Assembly (NCBI GenBank): GCA_038087015.1
Contig: JASBNA010000005.1
Location: forward strand, 682,001-746,000
Source: Cerrena zonata
Taxonomy: Eukaryota; Basidiomycota; Agaricomycetes; Polyporales; Cerrenaceae
DNA length: 64,000 nucleotides
Reading direction: 5' to 3'
In this document: piece after piece, positions 1 to 11,865 of the stretch
Numbering within the stretch: position 1 is the stretch's first letter
Layout of the letters: every line of letters starts with the position of its first letter
Translations under genes and position numbers: made by a program
The notes under the pieces: generated by a model
What the model was told of the DNA's origin: nothing
The model's input: the letters and a program-made list of their open reading frames with translations, nothing else
Database searches by the model: none

Positions 1-1655
1 GCCACCACACCTTTGGGCGAGGTATGTATTCGCCAGCTCATCACTTTCGCATTTTCGGACTTAGCTTGCATCAATTCTAGGTTCAATCCCATCAGCTCGG
101 TAGCTTCTTGCGCGAGACTTACATCAACTCCAACTCCCCTTCTCACATCCGGGGAATCTCTCCCGACCTCGTCGACCTCAGTGAGGTTCATGTCCGTGTC
201 AAGGTTGGCAGTGAAGGTGCCGCTGTCTTCGACAGTGCTACCGCTGTTCTACAGGGTCTCTACCCCCCTACTTCCAAGAACCGCATCACCTTGGCCAACG
301 AGACCACCGTTGTTGCTCCTCTCGGCGGTTACCAATACGTCCCTGGTATGTCCATATTCCTTGCCTTGACATATATCCATAGCTCAACAATTATGTACAC
401 CCGCAGTTGAGACCGTTGAGCCCGTTAATGACCGCTCTTTGGAGTCATGGACTAACTGCCCTGCTTTCCAAAAGCACGTCGAGAACATCTTGAAGTCTGA
501 CAAGATTCGTGATGCCGAGAAGAAGGCCCAGCCTTTCTTCAACACCTTGAAGGACTTCGTCTTTGGACGTCCTCTCAACATGGAGAACATCGTAAGTGAC
601 CGAGTATATGCATACAAAGTGTGATATTAACCTTATTTTTCTATTTTCACAGTACAATGTAAGAATGACGTAAACCAATTTATAATGGTAAATATACTAA
701 ATGAATTTGAATGATATAGGTTTACGACTATGTCTCCTCTGAGCTCGTCCACAACAAGACCTACGCTCACCGTCTCCCTCCCACTTTCCTCGAGCAGACT
801 CGCGGTCTTGCCAACTTGCGTGAGAACGCCATCTTCGGTGATGATCGTATTGGCGGCATCGGCAACAGTACGTGTCTTAAATCATTTCGGCATAACGCTT
901 AATTTCTAACTTCTTGCAGTTGCCAGCCGAACTGCTTTGAGCTCTGTCCTCAAGGCTCTTCAACGCATTGCTTTCAACGATGACCCCCTCCAATTCATGC
1001 TCATCGAGACCACCTACCAACCCTTCATCTCGTTCTTCCACCAGACCGATGTTGTCAAGAAGCACCCCGAACTCGCTGCCATTCGTAAGTAAATTCCGGT
1101 CATCGTATACCGTACTGCGATCACTAACGGAATCTCGTAAAGCCGACTTCGGTTCTGCTCTCGCTATTGAGCTCCGCCGTGCTCCCCCTCCGGATGCTCG
1201 TGAGTTCTTGAGGTTCAGGTTCCGCAACGGCACCCACAGCCCCTTCGAGACCATCCACGTCTTCAACCACCACGAAGACATCCCTCTCACCGAGTTCATC
1301 TATCGTCTCGAGAACTCCGTCGTCCACAGCAACCGCGAGTGGGCTCAGGCTTGCCAGTCCAACTCCGTTAACTCCTGGTTCGGTGTTGAGGGTGCTGATG
1401 CCAACAGCCGTGTCACCGATGCTGTCATTGGCATGTCCGCAATTCTCGCTTTGATGCTCTTCGCATGGGTCGGCTCCAACGTTGTCAAGCGTTTCCGTCG
1501 CCGCAGCTACGTCCGCCTCCAGGGTGATGAGGTATTGCCCCAAACCACTCTCCCCGCCAACAAGTTTTGATTTGTGTGATCATTCCTTGCAGATGATCAA
1601 CGCATCTCACCACGTCGTCCACTACGGTACTCAGGGCGAGAAATCTCGTGCTTAA
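1..1655 (+). CDS. Histidine acid phosphatase family protein, membrane-anchored (5' partial)
   Basis: C-terminal 413 residues of a histidine phosphatase superfamily (clade 2) protein; the 5' end lies outside the window. Exons: 1-21, 81-345, 407-591, 653-658, 720-867, 920-1084, 1143-1531 and 1593-1655; the sum is a multiple of three. The start of the visible protein, TPLGEVQSHQLGSFLRETY, matches the conserved region after the catalytic RHG motif of acid phosphatases and phytases. The C-terminal half carries FRNGTHSPF and FNHHEDIPLTEF. A hydrophobic segment (ends of IGMSAILALMLFAWVG) followed by KRFRRR is a single membrane anchor near the C-terminus, so the enzyme probably faces outside or a lumen and hydrolyses phosphomonoesters. 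A 6-nt micro-exon (653-658) encodes Tyr-Asn between two 61-nt introns. The substrate cannot be inferred. Confidence 0.85.
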
Positions 1656-1846
1656 ATTGGACTTTTGCGTAGTTTCCATCATCTTGGGTTCGGATTGGAC
1701 GATCGCCTTAGCACATTCGAACTCTTATCCCTACTTCCCCTCACACATATCCCCATTTAGTTACGGTACAGAACGTCTTCGCATGATCACGAATCCTAAT
1801 GTATAGACTCAATGCTTCACGGTGTTGTATCTCCTTTCTAAAATCA

Positions 1847-3632
1847 TTACTTTTCATTATGAATGATTGGCATATCAAACAACTCGCGCTGAGAGGGAAT
1901 TTTGTTGATACTGTGGACGCAGACACATTGTGGTTTGTTCCTAGTATCAAAAGTTGTTAGTGGTTCAACGATGGAGTGAAGTGGAGCTGAGACACCTACG
2001 TTGCATAAAAATATGGTATCGCTCCCACAGTACATCATGTCGTATTCGGTCTCATCAGGTAGAGGAATTTCGTGTGCCAGATATGGCAAAGTCGTTCTGA
2101 TAGGATGCTTCCAATAAGGCCCAGCAACTTCGCTCTCATCGTCGACCAATGTAAGGGAGCCATCGGGAAAGGACTGGTAAAACCTGACAGCACTCTGTGA
2201 GAAGTTCATCACCTGCAAGTGCCGATCATTCTGGCATAGACTCCGACACCCTGCAACATCCCAAGCACCATTAACCTCGAATAGACGGCAATTATGAGGT
2301 ATCCATCCCCTCCATTTAATGGTCCTGCTGTCGGAAAGCTTGGCTTTTTCGATACATTGCAGAAATTTCGACGTTGGAATGACGAAATGGAATTCACCCT
2401 GGTTCTCGAATTCTGCACGATCTAGGAAAAGACCAAATGAAATTGCGGCGTCTTCTTGGGTGCACTGAAAAGGCAGGTAGTTGTGGTGTACTGAACGTCG
2501 TGAGGGTGTGGTGGGAACGTTTCTCCAAATACCTAAATCGGCCATGTTGGAGTTGAGAGGTGGGAATTCGAAGGTAAAGGCTTGACTGTATGCCTCTGCT
2601 CCGAGGGTTAGGTCGACGGCTTTGATGAAAGCTTTTTGGGAACCTGGAGAGCCTTCGATGAGACCCAGGAGGACAAGTTCGGGTGTCAGGCAAGATACTG
2701 AACATATAAAATGTTCTCCCATACCCGGTAGACCAGGTTGAAGCTCCTGTGCGTAGCATAAATGAGTATATTTCACTGCATTACTAATATCACAACTTAC
2801 GAGAAGCTTCGCCCCAGTATGCCAATCCCAGGTGACCAGTCTAAATACTTCTCGTTCGGCGGACATCCAGTTCGCCAGAATCAGTACGGTATTACGACAA
2901 CTCCACATTTCGAGTACAAGAATGTCTGCATCGAGTGGCATTTGGTTTTCCTGTTCGAATCCGAATTCCCCCATGTACACGCTGTCCTTGGAAGCATCTT
3001 TATGCCCCTTTCCAGTATTCATGTCTAAGAACCGTACGTAGCATCTAAAATGAGACTCAATAAATAATCCACTCAAGACGAAAAAAGTATAATTACTTAT
3101 TATCTTTCGCCTCTATGGCAATTAACAGTCCCTCGTCAGGGTCAAAAGCAAACTCGATGATATCGAAGTCTAAGTTGACCTCCCATGCTTTCTCGGGCTC
3201 TTTAGTCAACTCACAAGACAAACGCGTGAATTTAAGTGTTCGCATGCCAAGACCTTGAACCATGGTGTCTTGTGCGAGATTCATGTGGTCGTTATATGGG
3301 ACGACAGAGTTGACGACTTGTGCTTCGAATTTAGAGTTCCTAGTCCATAGCCTCTGAAAGCTGCATAGCTCTTTCAGTTTTTCTCGTGAGGGACGTGTAG
3401 AGGTTTGCGCGTCTTCCATGCAAGCTAGGGCCAGCGAGATCTTGTATTGTAGATTGGCATTGGTCTTGACCAGTGCTCTTAGTAGGAGAGAGACCTGTAG
3501 GAAGATGTTAGTCGTAAATAAAACAAAATAGACTTACACTCTGACCTGCTGACATCTGATGAGATCAATCACAGGAAGATGTGTCAGAATCAACGCGATT
3601 AGCTCAGTTGGAAGATGAGAAAGTGAAGTCAT
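1847..3632 (-). CDS. F-box-like domain protein
   Basis: Protein of about 542 residues typical of basidiomycete F-box-like families. Exons, in order of transcription: 3632-3546, 3494-3097, 3044-2801 and 2746-1847. The start MTSLSHLPTELIALILTHLP followed by VIDLIRCQQV is a clear F-box, the segment that binds Skp1 in SCF ubiquitin ligases. The rest has no LRR or WD signature visible by eye but shows the layout usual for these proteins (TGKGHKDA, DWHTGAKLL). The last exon may hold another intron: GTAGGT near 1998 with a CTAAC branch-like site and a TAG acceptor near 1940 would change the last ~35 residues, so the C-terminus is uncertain. It is transcribed divergently from the BTB gene, 326 bp away. 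Role inferred: substrate adaptor; target unknown. Confidence 0.72.
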
Positions 3633-3958
3633 AAAGTGGAAGTCTATATAGTGGAATTATTTAGGTTAAATCTCTCCTGAAGTTTGGTGCACTCACGACG
3701 AGCACTTGGAATGTTTGGATATGGACGTGTTATGGAGAGCTCAGTACAATAAAGTCAGAAAACAACGAACGCCCAAGGACGCGGTATCCAAATATGGCAG
3801 CGCAATCAATGACGCTGGACAACAAAGACAAATAGAAAGATCTCTGTGGAATAATGGCCCGTTCAACTTTATTTACTGCTTATCTCCGTTTACCTTCGTG
3901 ACACCATTCTTTATCTCTTCAATACGATTTACGCCATCTGTACCTTTGGTTGTCGATC

Positions 3959-4983
3959 ATGGAATCTTCTGACATGAAACTCCAGCCCGAACTTCGGAGA
4001 TCGGACATCTGGTTCGACGATGGCAACCTTGTGATTCAGGCCGGCGACCAACTCTTTCGGGTGTACAAAGGCATGTTGACATCCATATCTCCAGTCTTCA
4101 AGGATCTGTTCCTTGTTGCTGTACCTTCTTCTGAAGATCCCGAGATGATAGATGGTTGTCCGGTAATTCGAGTGCCCGACCCATCCGATGAATTTCATTC
4201 GCTCATGAAAGTCTTGTTTCAATGGGGGTCAGTGAGAATGCCTTTAACATATATTCGAGATGTGTCAAATTGATAATATACTCTTGCAGCTCTTTCCCAG
4301 ATGAGGCTGACTCGCCCTCTATCATCACTGTCGCTGGTATTCTCAAGATGAGCCAAAAGTATATGGCGCATGACATACGTTCAAAAGCATATTCGTACCT
4401 GGAACATCAATTTCCATCTCAATATAATCACTTTCTGGAAAGATATGAAGCTGATACATATACTCCATTTACTACAAATTGCCTAATTCGAGTAGCAAAT
4501 GTTGCTCGGGAAACGAACACTCTCGTTATCCTACCTGCTGTCCTGTTTCTCCTTTGTGCTCTGCCGATGGACGATATTTTGAAACAAGCATTCGAGTCCT
4601 CATCCGAGGGAGTCACCCTTTTACCCGCGAATTTCATTGCCATACTCAAGGGACGGCCCAGACTTAGCCACTTTGCTCGCAAAAACATCTATTCGTCCTC
4701 ATTCTTTAACAAGGAGATTGCTGGATGTCATGCCATTTCAAGGTGTCGATCGTTGAATAGTTTATGGGCAGAGGCAGCGGAACAAATGGATGGTTGGATC
4801 AATCCTTTTGAATGTCACATCCTTAGTCCTATTCAAAACGCCCGTTGCTCGATTTGTTCTATGAAAGCTGTCGACGAAATGTGGGACGGTAGGAAGAAGA
4901 TGTGGCATATCATGCCGAGCATATTCGACTTACCCGGTTGGGATGAGATGAGACGTCTCTCGCAGACCCTCGATGATTTCTGA
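3959..4983 (+). CDS. BTB/POZ domain protein
   Basis: Two exons, 3959-4227 and 4290-4983, give 320 residues. The N-terminus reads RRSDIWFDDGNLVIQAGDQL then FRVYKGMLTSISPVFKDLF, the pattern of fungal BTB/POZ domains (residues ~15-115), where a short strand-rich region precedes the helix that packs the dimer. The intron (62 nt) falls inside the BTB fold, as is frequent in this family. The C-terminal part has a Cys pair (NARCSICSMK) but no recognised second domain. These proteins form a large lineage-expanded family in Agaricomycetes with mostly unknown roles; some BTB proteins are cullin-3 adaptors, but nothing here proves that. It shares a 326-bp divergent promoter with the F-box gene. Confidence 0.75.
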
Positions 4984-6390
4984 AATTTGCAATTTGTGAG
5001 TCCTTGCCAGCAGTCAATAATCGGACGAACACTTAGTCATGAGACTTTACAGTGTCCAGTTATAATCAAATTATCACCCCCTTTCAATGTTTCCTTCTAG
5101 TAACATGCTAATCGCAGTTTTTATATCCAGAGACGCTACCGTTATCGGCGTAATAGCATGTGATATACAGAGCGATGACATAGTTCCCAGACATTGGAAT
5201 ATGCATGTTGGACTTTGCCAATCTTTCTACTATTCAGAAGGTTCCGGCTTCTCACATTTCCTATCAGGCATGACCTCCGCCTAGAGGGGGAACGTGAGGT
5301 GCATCGCAACGGTCGTTCGTGTCCACCGCTTTATCCGGTCCCGCGTTTCGTCACGATTTTGGGTCCCTTTGTCAGATCTACATGGTCATTTTTTTGTTCA
5401 AAACATAACGCATTATCTGTCAGAATGGATATAAGGCAGACATTTGTTCACAATTCACTACACGAAGAATCCAAGAAGACTTATTCTCGTTGGCCTGGCA
5501 ATTCTTCGGGAGAATATTACATAGTACGTCACAACTTCACATCTCTTACGAAAGTCTGGGAAATTTGTAATTTCGAGAGACAAAAACCAGAGCTAGTACC
5601 TCGACATTAATGCCCCAGACAGTCATAGATAGTCAGGACATAATTCTTTCTCCGTATTGTAGTGGCACCCGCTTGACCACGAGGGGCGTTATTTGAACTT
5701 ATTTCCGACATCGCTACAGTAAATGAAAGCCCTATGACAGCCATGGGAACTTGCTTGAGAAAGTCATGCATCTCACAATTCGAAGGTGGTGTAAATAACA
5801 TGATCAGAGGCTTTCTTCCTATTTATACACCACACCATGTGTGCTCTGGACGTTGCCGCAAAACCTTGAGGATGGTGTGGATGCTTCCAACAATACCGAA
5901 AAGAGAGTCTTGTCTTCCTCTTGGAATGCACTGAACATGGAAGCACAGTCAGAATGACCGAGGTAACCGTATCCGGCGTCTTCCGCCCGTTGGCATGCGT
6001 CGACCACAAGACAAAGTGCTGCAGAAATGCCTCTTCACCTCTCATTCTACCTGGCATTACGCCCCAGGTACACAGAAACCTCTATCTTTGATACCCCATA
6101 TATAAACAAAGATAACAATTCACGAGCTTCGACGAGATACTCACAGGTAATCATTTGGGTCCGATATTCTAACATCACGACTTAGCATACGAAGGCACAC
6201 GATCCTTCGGCTGTAACCCCTGGCTTGTGACTTCAACCTATCAGACCGCGTGGCCTCATCATTCAACCATTCCATCGCTTGGAAGTAAACTGGGTCAAAT
6301 TGACCACTCCCAATGTATATATTTGAGACCACTTTGGACGTTGATACTGTCCCCTTCCGGCTGTGTGACACCCTCCAAGCTCTCTACAAC
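4984..6390. other. Intergenic region without a supported gene
   Basis: About 1.4 kb between the BTB gene and the ceramidase gene. Short open frames on both strands show no domain, no consistent splice chain and no family resemblance. The minus-strand stretch 5819-6007 has a protein-like composition (contains ACQRAEDAGYGYLGHSD) but no start or partner exon could be found. It may be a gene relic. Confidence 0.4.
6316..6324 (+). promoter_or_regulatory. TATA-like element of the ceramidase gene
   Basis: TATATATTT lies 67-75 nt upstream of the ceramidase start codon, a usual position for a fungal TATA box. Seen in sequence; function inferred. Confidence 0.35.
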
Positions 6391-9300
6391 ATGTTGAACA
6401 GGGCTCTGGTCTGTTTGGTCGCCCTCGTAGCGTCGGTGAACGTCTTCAACTTCGGAGCTGTTGCTCCCTATGGCGTTCAGGCTCAGTACCTGCTTGGCCT
6501 CGGTATGTCTTGATACAAAAAGTCGTTGGCTGTTTCTGATATGTTATGTTTTGTAGGAATCGGTGACATTACAGGGTACGACTCTGTCGATAAGCTTCTT
6601 TTGTGCTTTAGCTTATCCGTATCCTAGACCTGTCGTAGAGACCAATATGATGGTTTGTCTCAGTTGCCACTGCTGACCTCCTTCGTACCTGACCGTGACC
6701 TCTAGGGCTACGCCAATCTGCCGCAAACAGATACCGGTCTCCACATGCGACAACGTAGTCGTGCATGGATCATTGCCGATGCGTCCAACCCTTCAAACAG
6801 GGTTGTATTCATCAATGCTGGTGCGTTTGTTCTGTTGAAATTCAAAATTTTAGTGCAATTATTTATGTTGGCGTCGTGTATCATTAGACATTGCTATGGG
6901 AGACACTGGAATTCGCCGTTCCATCGTATCACAGCTCACATCCCAATTCCCCGGTGTCTATACTAACGAGAACATCGCCTTGGTCTCCACTCATCAGCAC
7001 AGTGGTGTTGGAGGTTATTTGGAAGATCTTCTTCCGCAGCTCACCGCGCTCGGCTATGTCAAAGAAACTGCCGATGCTATTGTCGCTGGTACCGTTCTTG
7101 CCGTCCAACGTGCTCATGCAAACCTTGCACCTGGAAAACTCAGTTTGGGTAACACGACGATCGTGGATGGTAATATCAACCGATCTCCAAGTGCTTACCT
7201 CGCGAATCCTGCTTCCGAACGGGCAAAATATCAGTATGATCAAGACAAGGATATGAGTTTGCTTCGTTTCGATGATCCAAATGGAAATGCAAGAGGTTTC
7301 CTCAGTTTCTTTGCCGTCCATGGTACTAGTTTGTATGAGGTAAGTCAGAAGGATGGAAGCTTGAAGAGTCGAATTGAACGTGTGTTGTAGAATAACACGT
7401 TGGTCAGTGGAGACAACAAGGGAATGGCCGCCTACCTCTACGAAGGTAGCCTATATTGTTTCGTATCAGTTTGTTTTCCATAACTAACATAGCATGCAGC
7501 TATGGCCGAACCCAACGCAATGCCTGGAAACAACACATTCGTTGCGGGTTTCACTCAGTGTAAGTAGCCGTATTTTGCTCTGTCCGACAATCTGTGTTAA
7601 ACGTATTATAGCCAACGTGGGCGACACCAGTCCTAACACGTGGGTCAACTTTATACTTGGATCTCTATTCATAGTAAATCTTACTTTAATTTTGCACAGC
7701 GAGGGTGCGTTCTGCGAGAGCCCAGGTCAACCATGGGATGGCCAGGCTTGCGAGTTCGAGCATTCTACTTGCGGTAACGCGACTCAAGACTGTCACGGAC
7801 GGTACATAGCTGTTCATCCAACATTCACGCGTCTATCTGACTTCAGTTCTTCATGACAGAGGCCCTGGATTCCGTATCTCTGACTTTGAGTCGAACACTA
7901 TTATTGCACAGCGTCAAGTCAACGGTGCTAAGACAATCATGGGTCAATCTTTGGCTGCTGTCAGTGGACCTGTGAAGGCCGTCCATGCATATATGAACAT
8001 GTGAGCATATGTGGGTCAACGATAAGGTTTCGTTTTTGATCAATGTTCGGGCAGGTCTTTCCGATCGTTTACGTTACCCAACGGTACCACCGTCCAGACA
8101 TGTCCCCCTGCTATGGGTAAGTCTCGTAGTCTGACTTTCTTTTGCGATCTCAAATTGCTTACTGAAACACTGGACGTCAGGCTTTTCCTTCGCCGGTGGA
8201 ACTACGTCCGTATTTGTCTGACTTAAGAAATTCATTTTCTAATTTGTATACAGTGATGGCCCGGGTGCATTCGATTTCATTCAAGGCGACAACTCTTCGA
8301 ACTCCCAGTACGCATCTTTTACTTCCGGTTGCTATACTTATCTGATTCGTTTTACAGGAACCCATTCTGGGAAATTGTCAAGGGCGCAGTCACTCCTTTC
8401 CCCAACCAACAGCAAATCGATTGTCAATTCCCGAAACCCATTCTTTTGAATACCGTAAGTATTTGCTATGAATACCGCGACTCTCTCAAGCTCATAGCCT
8501 TTTTTACCTCTAGGGCTATGCTCATTTCCCATACGAATGGTCCCCAAGCACGGTTGACGTACAAATCCTTCGTGTTGGTAACCTTGTGATGTTGATCATG
8601 CCAGGAGAGTTGACTACCATGGCTGGTCGTCGAATGAGGTTTGTTACGTCCTTGGAGCATGTATGATATAAACTGAACTCATAGAAATTGAACTTCACAG
8701 GGATGCTATTCGCACCAAGCTCATTTCGCAAGGCATCATCGGAAATGATGCATATGTTGTAATTGCTGGTCCTGCTAACACGTACGCCCACTACGTCACT
8801 ACCAGAGAAGAGTACGCGGTTCAGAGATATGAGGGAGCATCGACCATTTTCGGGCAGAGTACGTCATCTCCCCACTTTGTCCGTGACTTCGAAGTTAATC
8901 CGTAGGTTCCATTTAGACACACTCGATGCCTACATCGATAAGTATGGAAGCTTGGTGTCTTTCCTGTCCCCCAACGCCTCGGGCACACCTCAGTCAGATC
9001 CAGCTCCTGCAGATCAAACTGGAAAGGCTATTTCCTTGAGGGTACGTCACTTTTACACAGTTCCTTTCAATTTCCTGAAGCTGATCTGTGCTGCTCCAGA
9101 CTGGCGTAGTCCTAGACGCCGCCCCTATTGGGAAGAAGTTCGGAGACGTTCTCATTGACGTTAGCACAACGTCACCGTACCATGCTGGTGACACCGTTCT
9201 CGCACAATTTGTTGCGTAAGTTTTTTTTCATCTCATTTTCGAAAAAAAGAAAACTGACCACTTTTTTTTTTGACGTGCAGTGCTAACCCAAGGGTAATGA

Positions 9301-9785
9301 TGACAGCATTTTACTAAGAAGTTGATTACTCATGCTTTTATAGAACAATCTGCGTCTCGAGGGTACTTTCCTGACTGTGGATCGCCTGGTGAACGGGAAT
9401 TGGCAGGCATTCCGTTCTGATTCTCATCCTTCGACCAAATTCCATTGGCTTAGGACGAACACGGTAAGGCCTTTGTCAGCTCGTTATTAATGCCCTCTTC
9501 TGACCGACGGTTTCCATAGGTCCTTGGATTTAGTACTGTCAATATCACTTGGTAAGAGATCATTTTCGATTAATAATCTCCGTCTCTAACCACATGAAAT
9601 TCCCTTTGATAGGACTATCGAGAGCGGCACGCCAGGTATGTGTAATACGAATGTTCATTCTTTGAAATTTGACTGACAGTTTTCTAGCTGGCCCTTACCG
9701 TATTTCTTACTTTGGTGATTCAAAGCCACTTATTGGCTCTATTTCGCCATTCACTGGACAGTCTTCTAATTTTACTATTTCATAA
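6391..9785 (+). CDS. Neutral/alkaline ceramidase, secreted
   Basis: Enzyme that hydrolyses the N-acyl bond of ceramide to sphingosine and a fatty acid. The model has 23 exons (6391-6502, 6557-6575, 6628-6652, 6706-6820, 6888-7339, 7391-7445, 7500-7559, 7612-7639, 7700-7801, 7860-8000, 8055-8116, 8181-8205, 8254-8307, 8358-8454, 8514-8638, 8701-8858, 8917-9041, 9100-9215, 9281-9293, 9344-9463, 9520-9551, 9613-9635, 9688-9785). Every junction keeps phase and gives 718 residues, the usual family length. A hydrophobic signal peptide starts at MLNRALVCLVALVASVNVF. Family hallmarks follow: GIGDITGPVVETNMMGYANL, STHQHSGVGGY (zinc-binding His region) and NVGDTSPNT, which holds the active-site serine. 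The C-terminal part fits the Ig-like ceramidase C-domain. Exons as short as 13 nt occur. Confidence 0.95.
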
Positions 9786-10254
9786 AACTTTCTTTTACGA
9801 CATGTATCCTGGTCTGGACAACAATTTGAATGTTGTATTTTGTTGTACTATTACAGCAAGAAGTAATGATCAGACGTCATATTCGATGGCGTTTGAGCGG
9901 GGCGCCGCGCAAGGTTTACAAATATTCGATGACATGGTAAAGTTTAAGGTTCAAGTTAGAATACAGTAGAATACATATGGTTCAAGGGTTGCGGCAGCCC
10001 CAGCTCCAACCCAGTGCCACTCATCCTAGGCTCCGTAAAATTACCTGTGAAAAGAAACAGGTTGACTCTTGCCTTGAATCAAGATTGCAAGTTGAAGTCT
10101 TGAAGATGCGTAGTGGCAGCGCCATACTCCAGAGTTAGTTCAACTAGACGCTCAGATTGCGCCCGGATGGCACTGACCCCTAATATTAGCCCAGGCTTTT
10201 AGATCATCAATCCATAGACATAAAACTCACTATGGTCTCGGATCCACAATCACC
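9786..10254. other. Intergenic region
   Basis: 3' flank of the ceramidase gene and 5' flank of the F-box gene, which run in the same direction. No open frame with a plausible start or splice chain, no tRNA and no repeat was seen. Confidence 0.4.
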
Positions 10255-11865
10255 ATGACTTCGCCTACAGCTCAAGATCTTCCACCTGAATTGCTCTCGA
10301 AGATATTCTTCTTTAAACTTCGGTCTGAACAACCGGAACTCGATCATAGCAAAATCCACATTCCTGATTATCGGACATGGTACAACGTACTTACCGTATG
10401 TCGGTACTGGTATAATATAGCGATAGGTTGTCCACAACTATGGGATTATATTAGCTCATCCCTTCCTCCCACCCATGCCCAGCTATTCTTATCTCGATCA
10501 AAGCAGGTGCCACTTCGAATACAACCCACTGGGTCGCATCATCAACCCAAAGTTCAGAATGCAGAGTCCTTGAGGCTCATTCTCAACGAAGCGCATCGTA
10601 TACAGCATCTCTGCATCATTATAACTTGGGATGTTGCAGATGTCCTCGGTGCATCGCATTTACCACTTCCGCTACCATTGCCTATGATTCAATATCTCGA
10701 TATTGACAAGAGAATTCCGGACTCCTTGCCTATGGATGACGACGAACAGGAACCTGCAACATCAGAATCACCTCCGTTTCCATTTTGCAATACTCCTCAC
10801 CTATCCACGCTATATATTGCCGGATACACATTGGGACAAGTGAAACATCTGTTTCAGCCTACACTGCGGAGAATTTCCCTTCTATTGTACGATGATGTTG
10901 AGGAAGACGATGACATACCGCCCCGAATCGACGAAATTTGCAACCACTTACGTACCATGCCTTTGTTGGAATACATCGACATCCCCACTTGGCTGGATAA
11001 CGAACATCCACTTCCACCTCGATTTCCAGTCGTCTCCTTGCAGCATCTACAAGTCCTAAAGGTCCAACTGAACATCCCAGATGCTAGTTTCCTTAGGTCC
11101 CTGACATTCCCGCCCGGTCTCAAACTCCATCTCGCCGCCCAATGTCTCGATTTCGATGCAGGCGCTTTTCAGGGCGTTTTCGAGCATTGCGTAGTTGCCT
11201 GTGGATTCGCATCGCCTGTTTCACCAGGGAAGGCGGTACGCGCACTACAGCTGTCTCAATCCCCGCATTGGACGTTCACTCTCAAGTGTTGGACATCAGA
11301 TGCTGCCTTTGATGTAGAAGGAGGCGATGTCAAGGGTACCAAACCAGCCGAACTTGAGCTGGATTTCGAGTACTCAACGGGTTCCGATATGCTGGGAGTA
11401 TACGAAACTGTCCAACAATGTGTAGATGTCTCATCCATAGAGACATTATCTCTCGCATTGGCACACGACCAGGATTGGTGGGAATCTGACGCAGTGCAGA
11501 CAATAGCTGAATCCTTCTCTAACCTGAAGAATCTGCGGGTTTTGATCGCTATTCGCTGGCAGCTTGATCGGTTATATAGTGTTCTACGCGAGCCATTATA
11601 CCGGAAACCCGATCCTGCCAGTTCTCGATTTATCTTTCCCGCATTGAAGGAGATATACGCACCCCACCTTACATTGTTGGACAAAACAGACCCAAACCTA
11701 CATGAATTGGCGGGGCCCGAAGTAACAATATACGACTCGATGTTTCGTTTCCATGTATGGAAAGATAATTTCAAAGATAGTTCCTCTCCTGGAGTGCTGG
11801 AAGAACTGCGATCACAACTGCCTGCTGTTGTGATTCATGACAGCAAGTTGAGAGACAAGGACTAA
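10255..11865 (+). CDS. F-box domain protein, intronless
   Basis: Uninterrupted 536-residue frame. The N-terminus QDLPPELLSKIFFFKLR followed by YNVLTVCRYWYNIAIGCPQL and W is the typical agaricomycete F-box (LPPELLxxIF...VCRxWxxIAxxxPxLW), residues ~7-75. The remainder is leucine-rich with irregular repeats (PHLSTLYIAG, LQHLQVLKVQL, FSNLKNLRVL), as in LRR-like substrate-binding parts of SCF adaptors. An acidic run (DDDEQEP) sits near residue 163. No intron is needed, unlike almost all neighbours; this is normal for this expanded F-box family, which spreads partly by recent duplication. Substrate unknown. Confidence 0.85.
   Translation: MTSPTAQDLPPELLSKIFFFKLRSEQPELDHSKIHIPDYRTWYNVLTVCRYWYNIAIGCPQLWDYISSSLPPTHAQLFLSRSKQVPLRIQPTGSHHQPKVQNAESLRLILNEAHRIQHLCIIITWDVADVLGASHLPLPLPLPMIQYLDIDKRIPDSLPMDDDEQEPATSESPPFPFCNTPHLSTLYIAGYTLGQVKHLFQPTLRRISLLLYDDVEEDDDIPPRIDEICNHLRTMPLLEYIDIPTWLDNEHPLPPRFPVVSLQHLQVLKVQLNIPDASFLRSLTFPPGLKLHLAAQCLDFDAGAFQGVFEHCVVACGFASPVSPGKAVRALQLSQSPHWTFTLKCWTSDAAFDVEGGDVKGTKPAELELDFEYSTGSDMLGVYETVQQCVDVSSIETLSLALAHDQDWWESDAVQTIAESFSNLKNLRVLIAIRWQLDRLYSVLREPLYRKPDPASSRFIFPALKEIYAPHLTLLDKTDPNLHELAGPEVTIYDSMFRFHVWKDNFKDSSSPGVLEELRSQLPAVVIHDSKLRDKD

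Noticed and set aside
5194..5610. 138-codon plus-strand frame
   Set aside because: Odd amino-acid composition, no splice partners, no family resemblance, and it sits in a region where all frames are short.
5773..6371. Pair of minus-strand frames as a possible gene
   Set aside because: No ATG start for the upstream piece and no acceptor joins the pieces in a frame that stays open; kept only as a remark on the region.
9980..10100. Possible tRNA or repeat in the ceramidase-F-box gap
   Set aside because: No cloverleaf with a GGTTCRANYCC box could be drawn.
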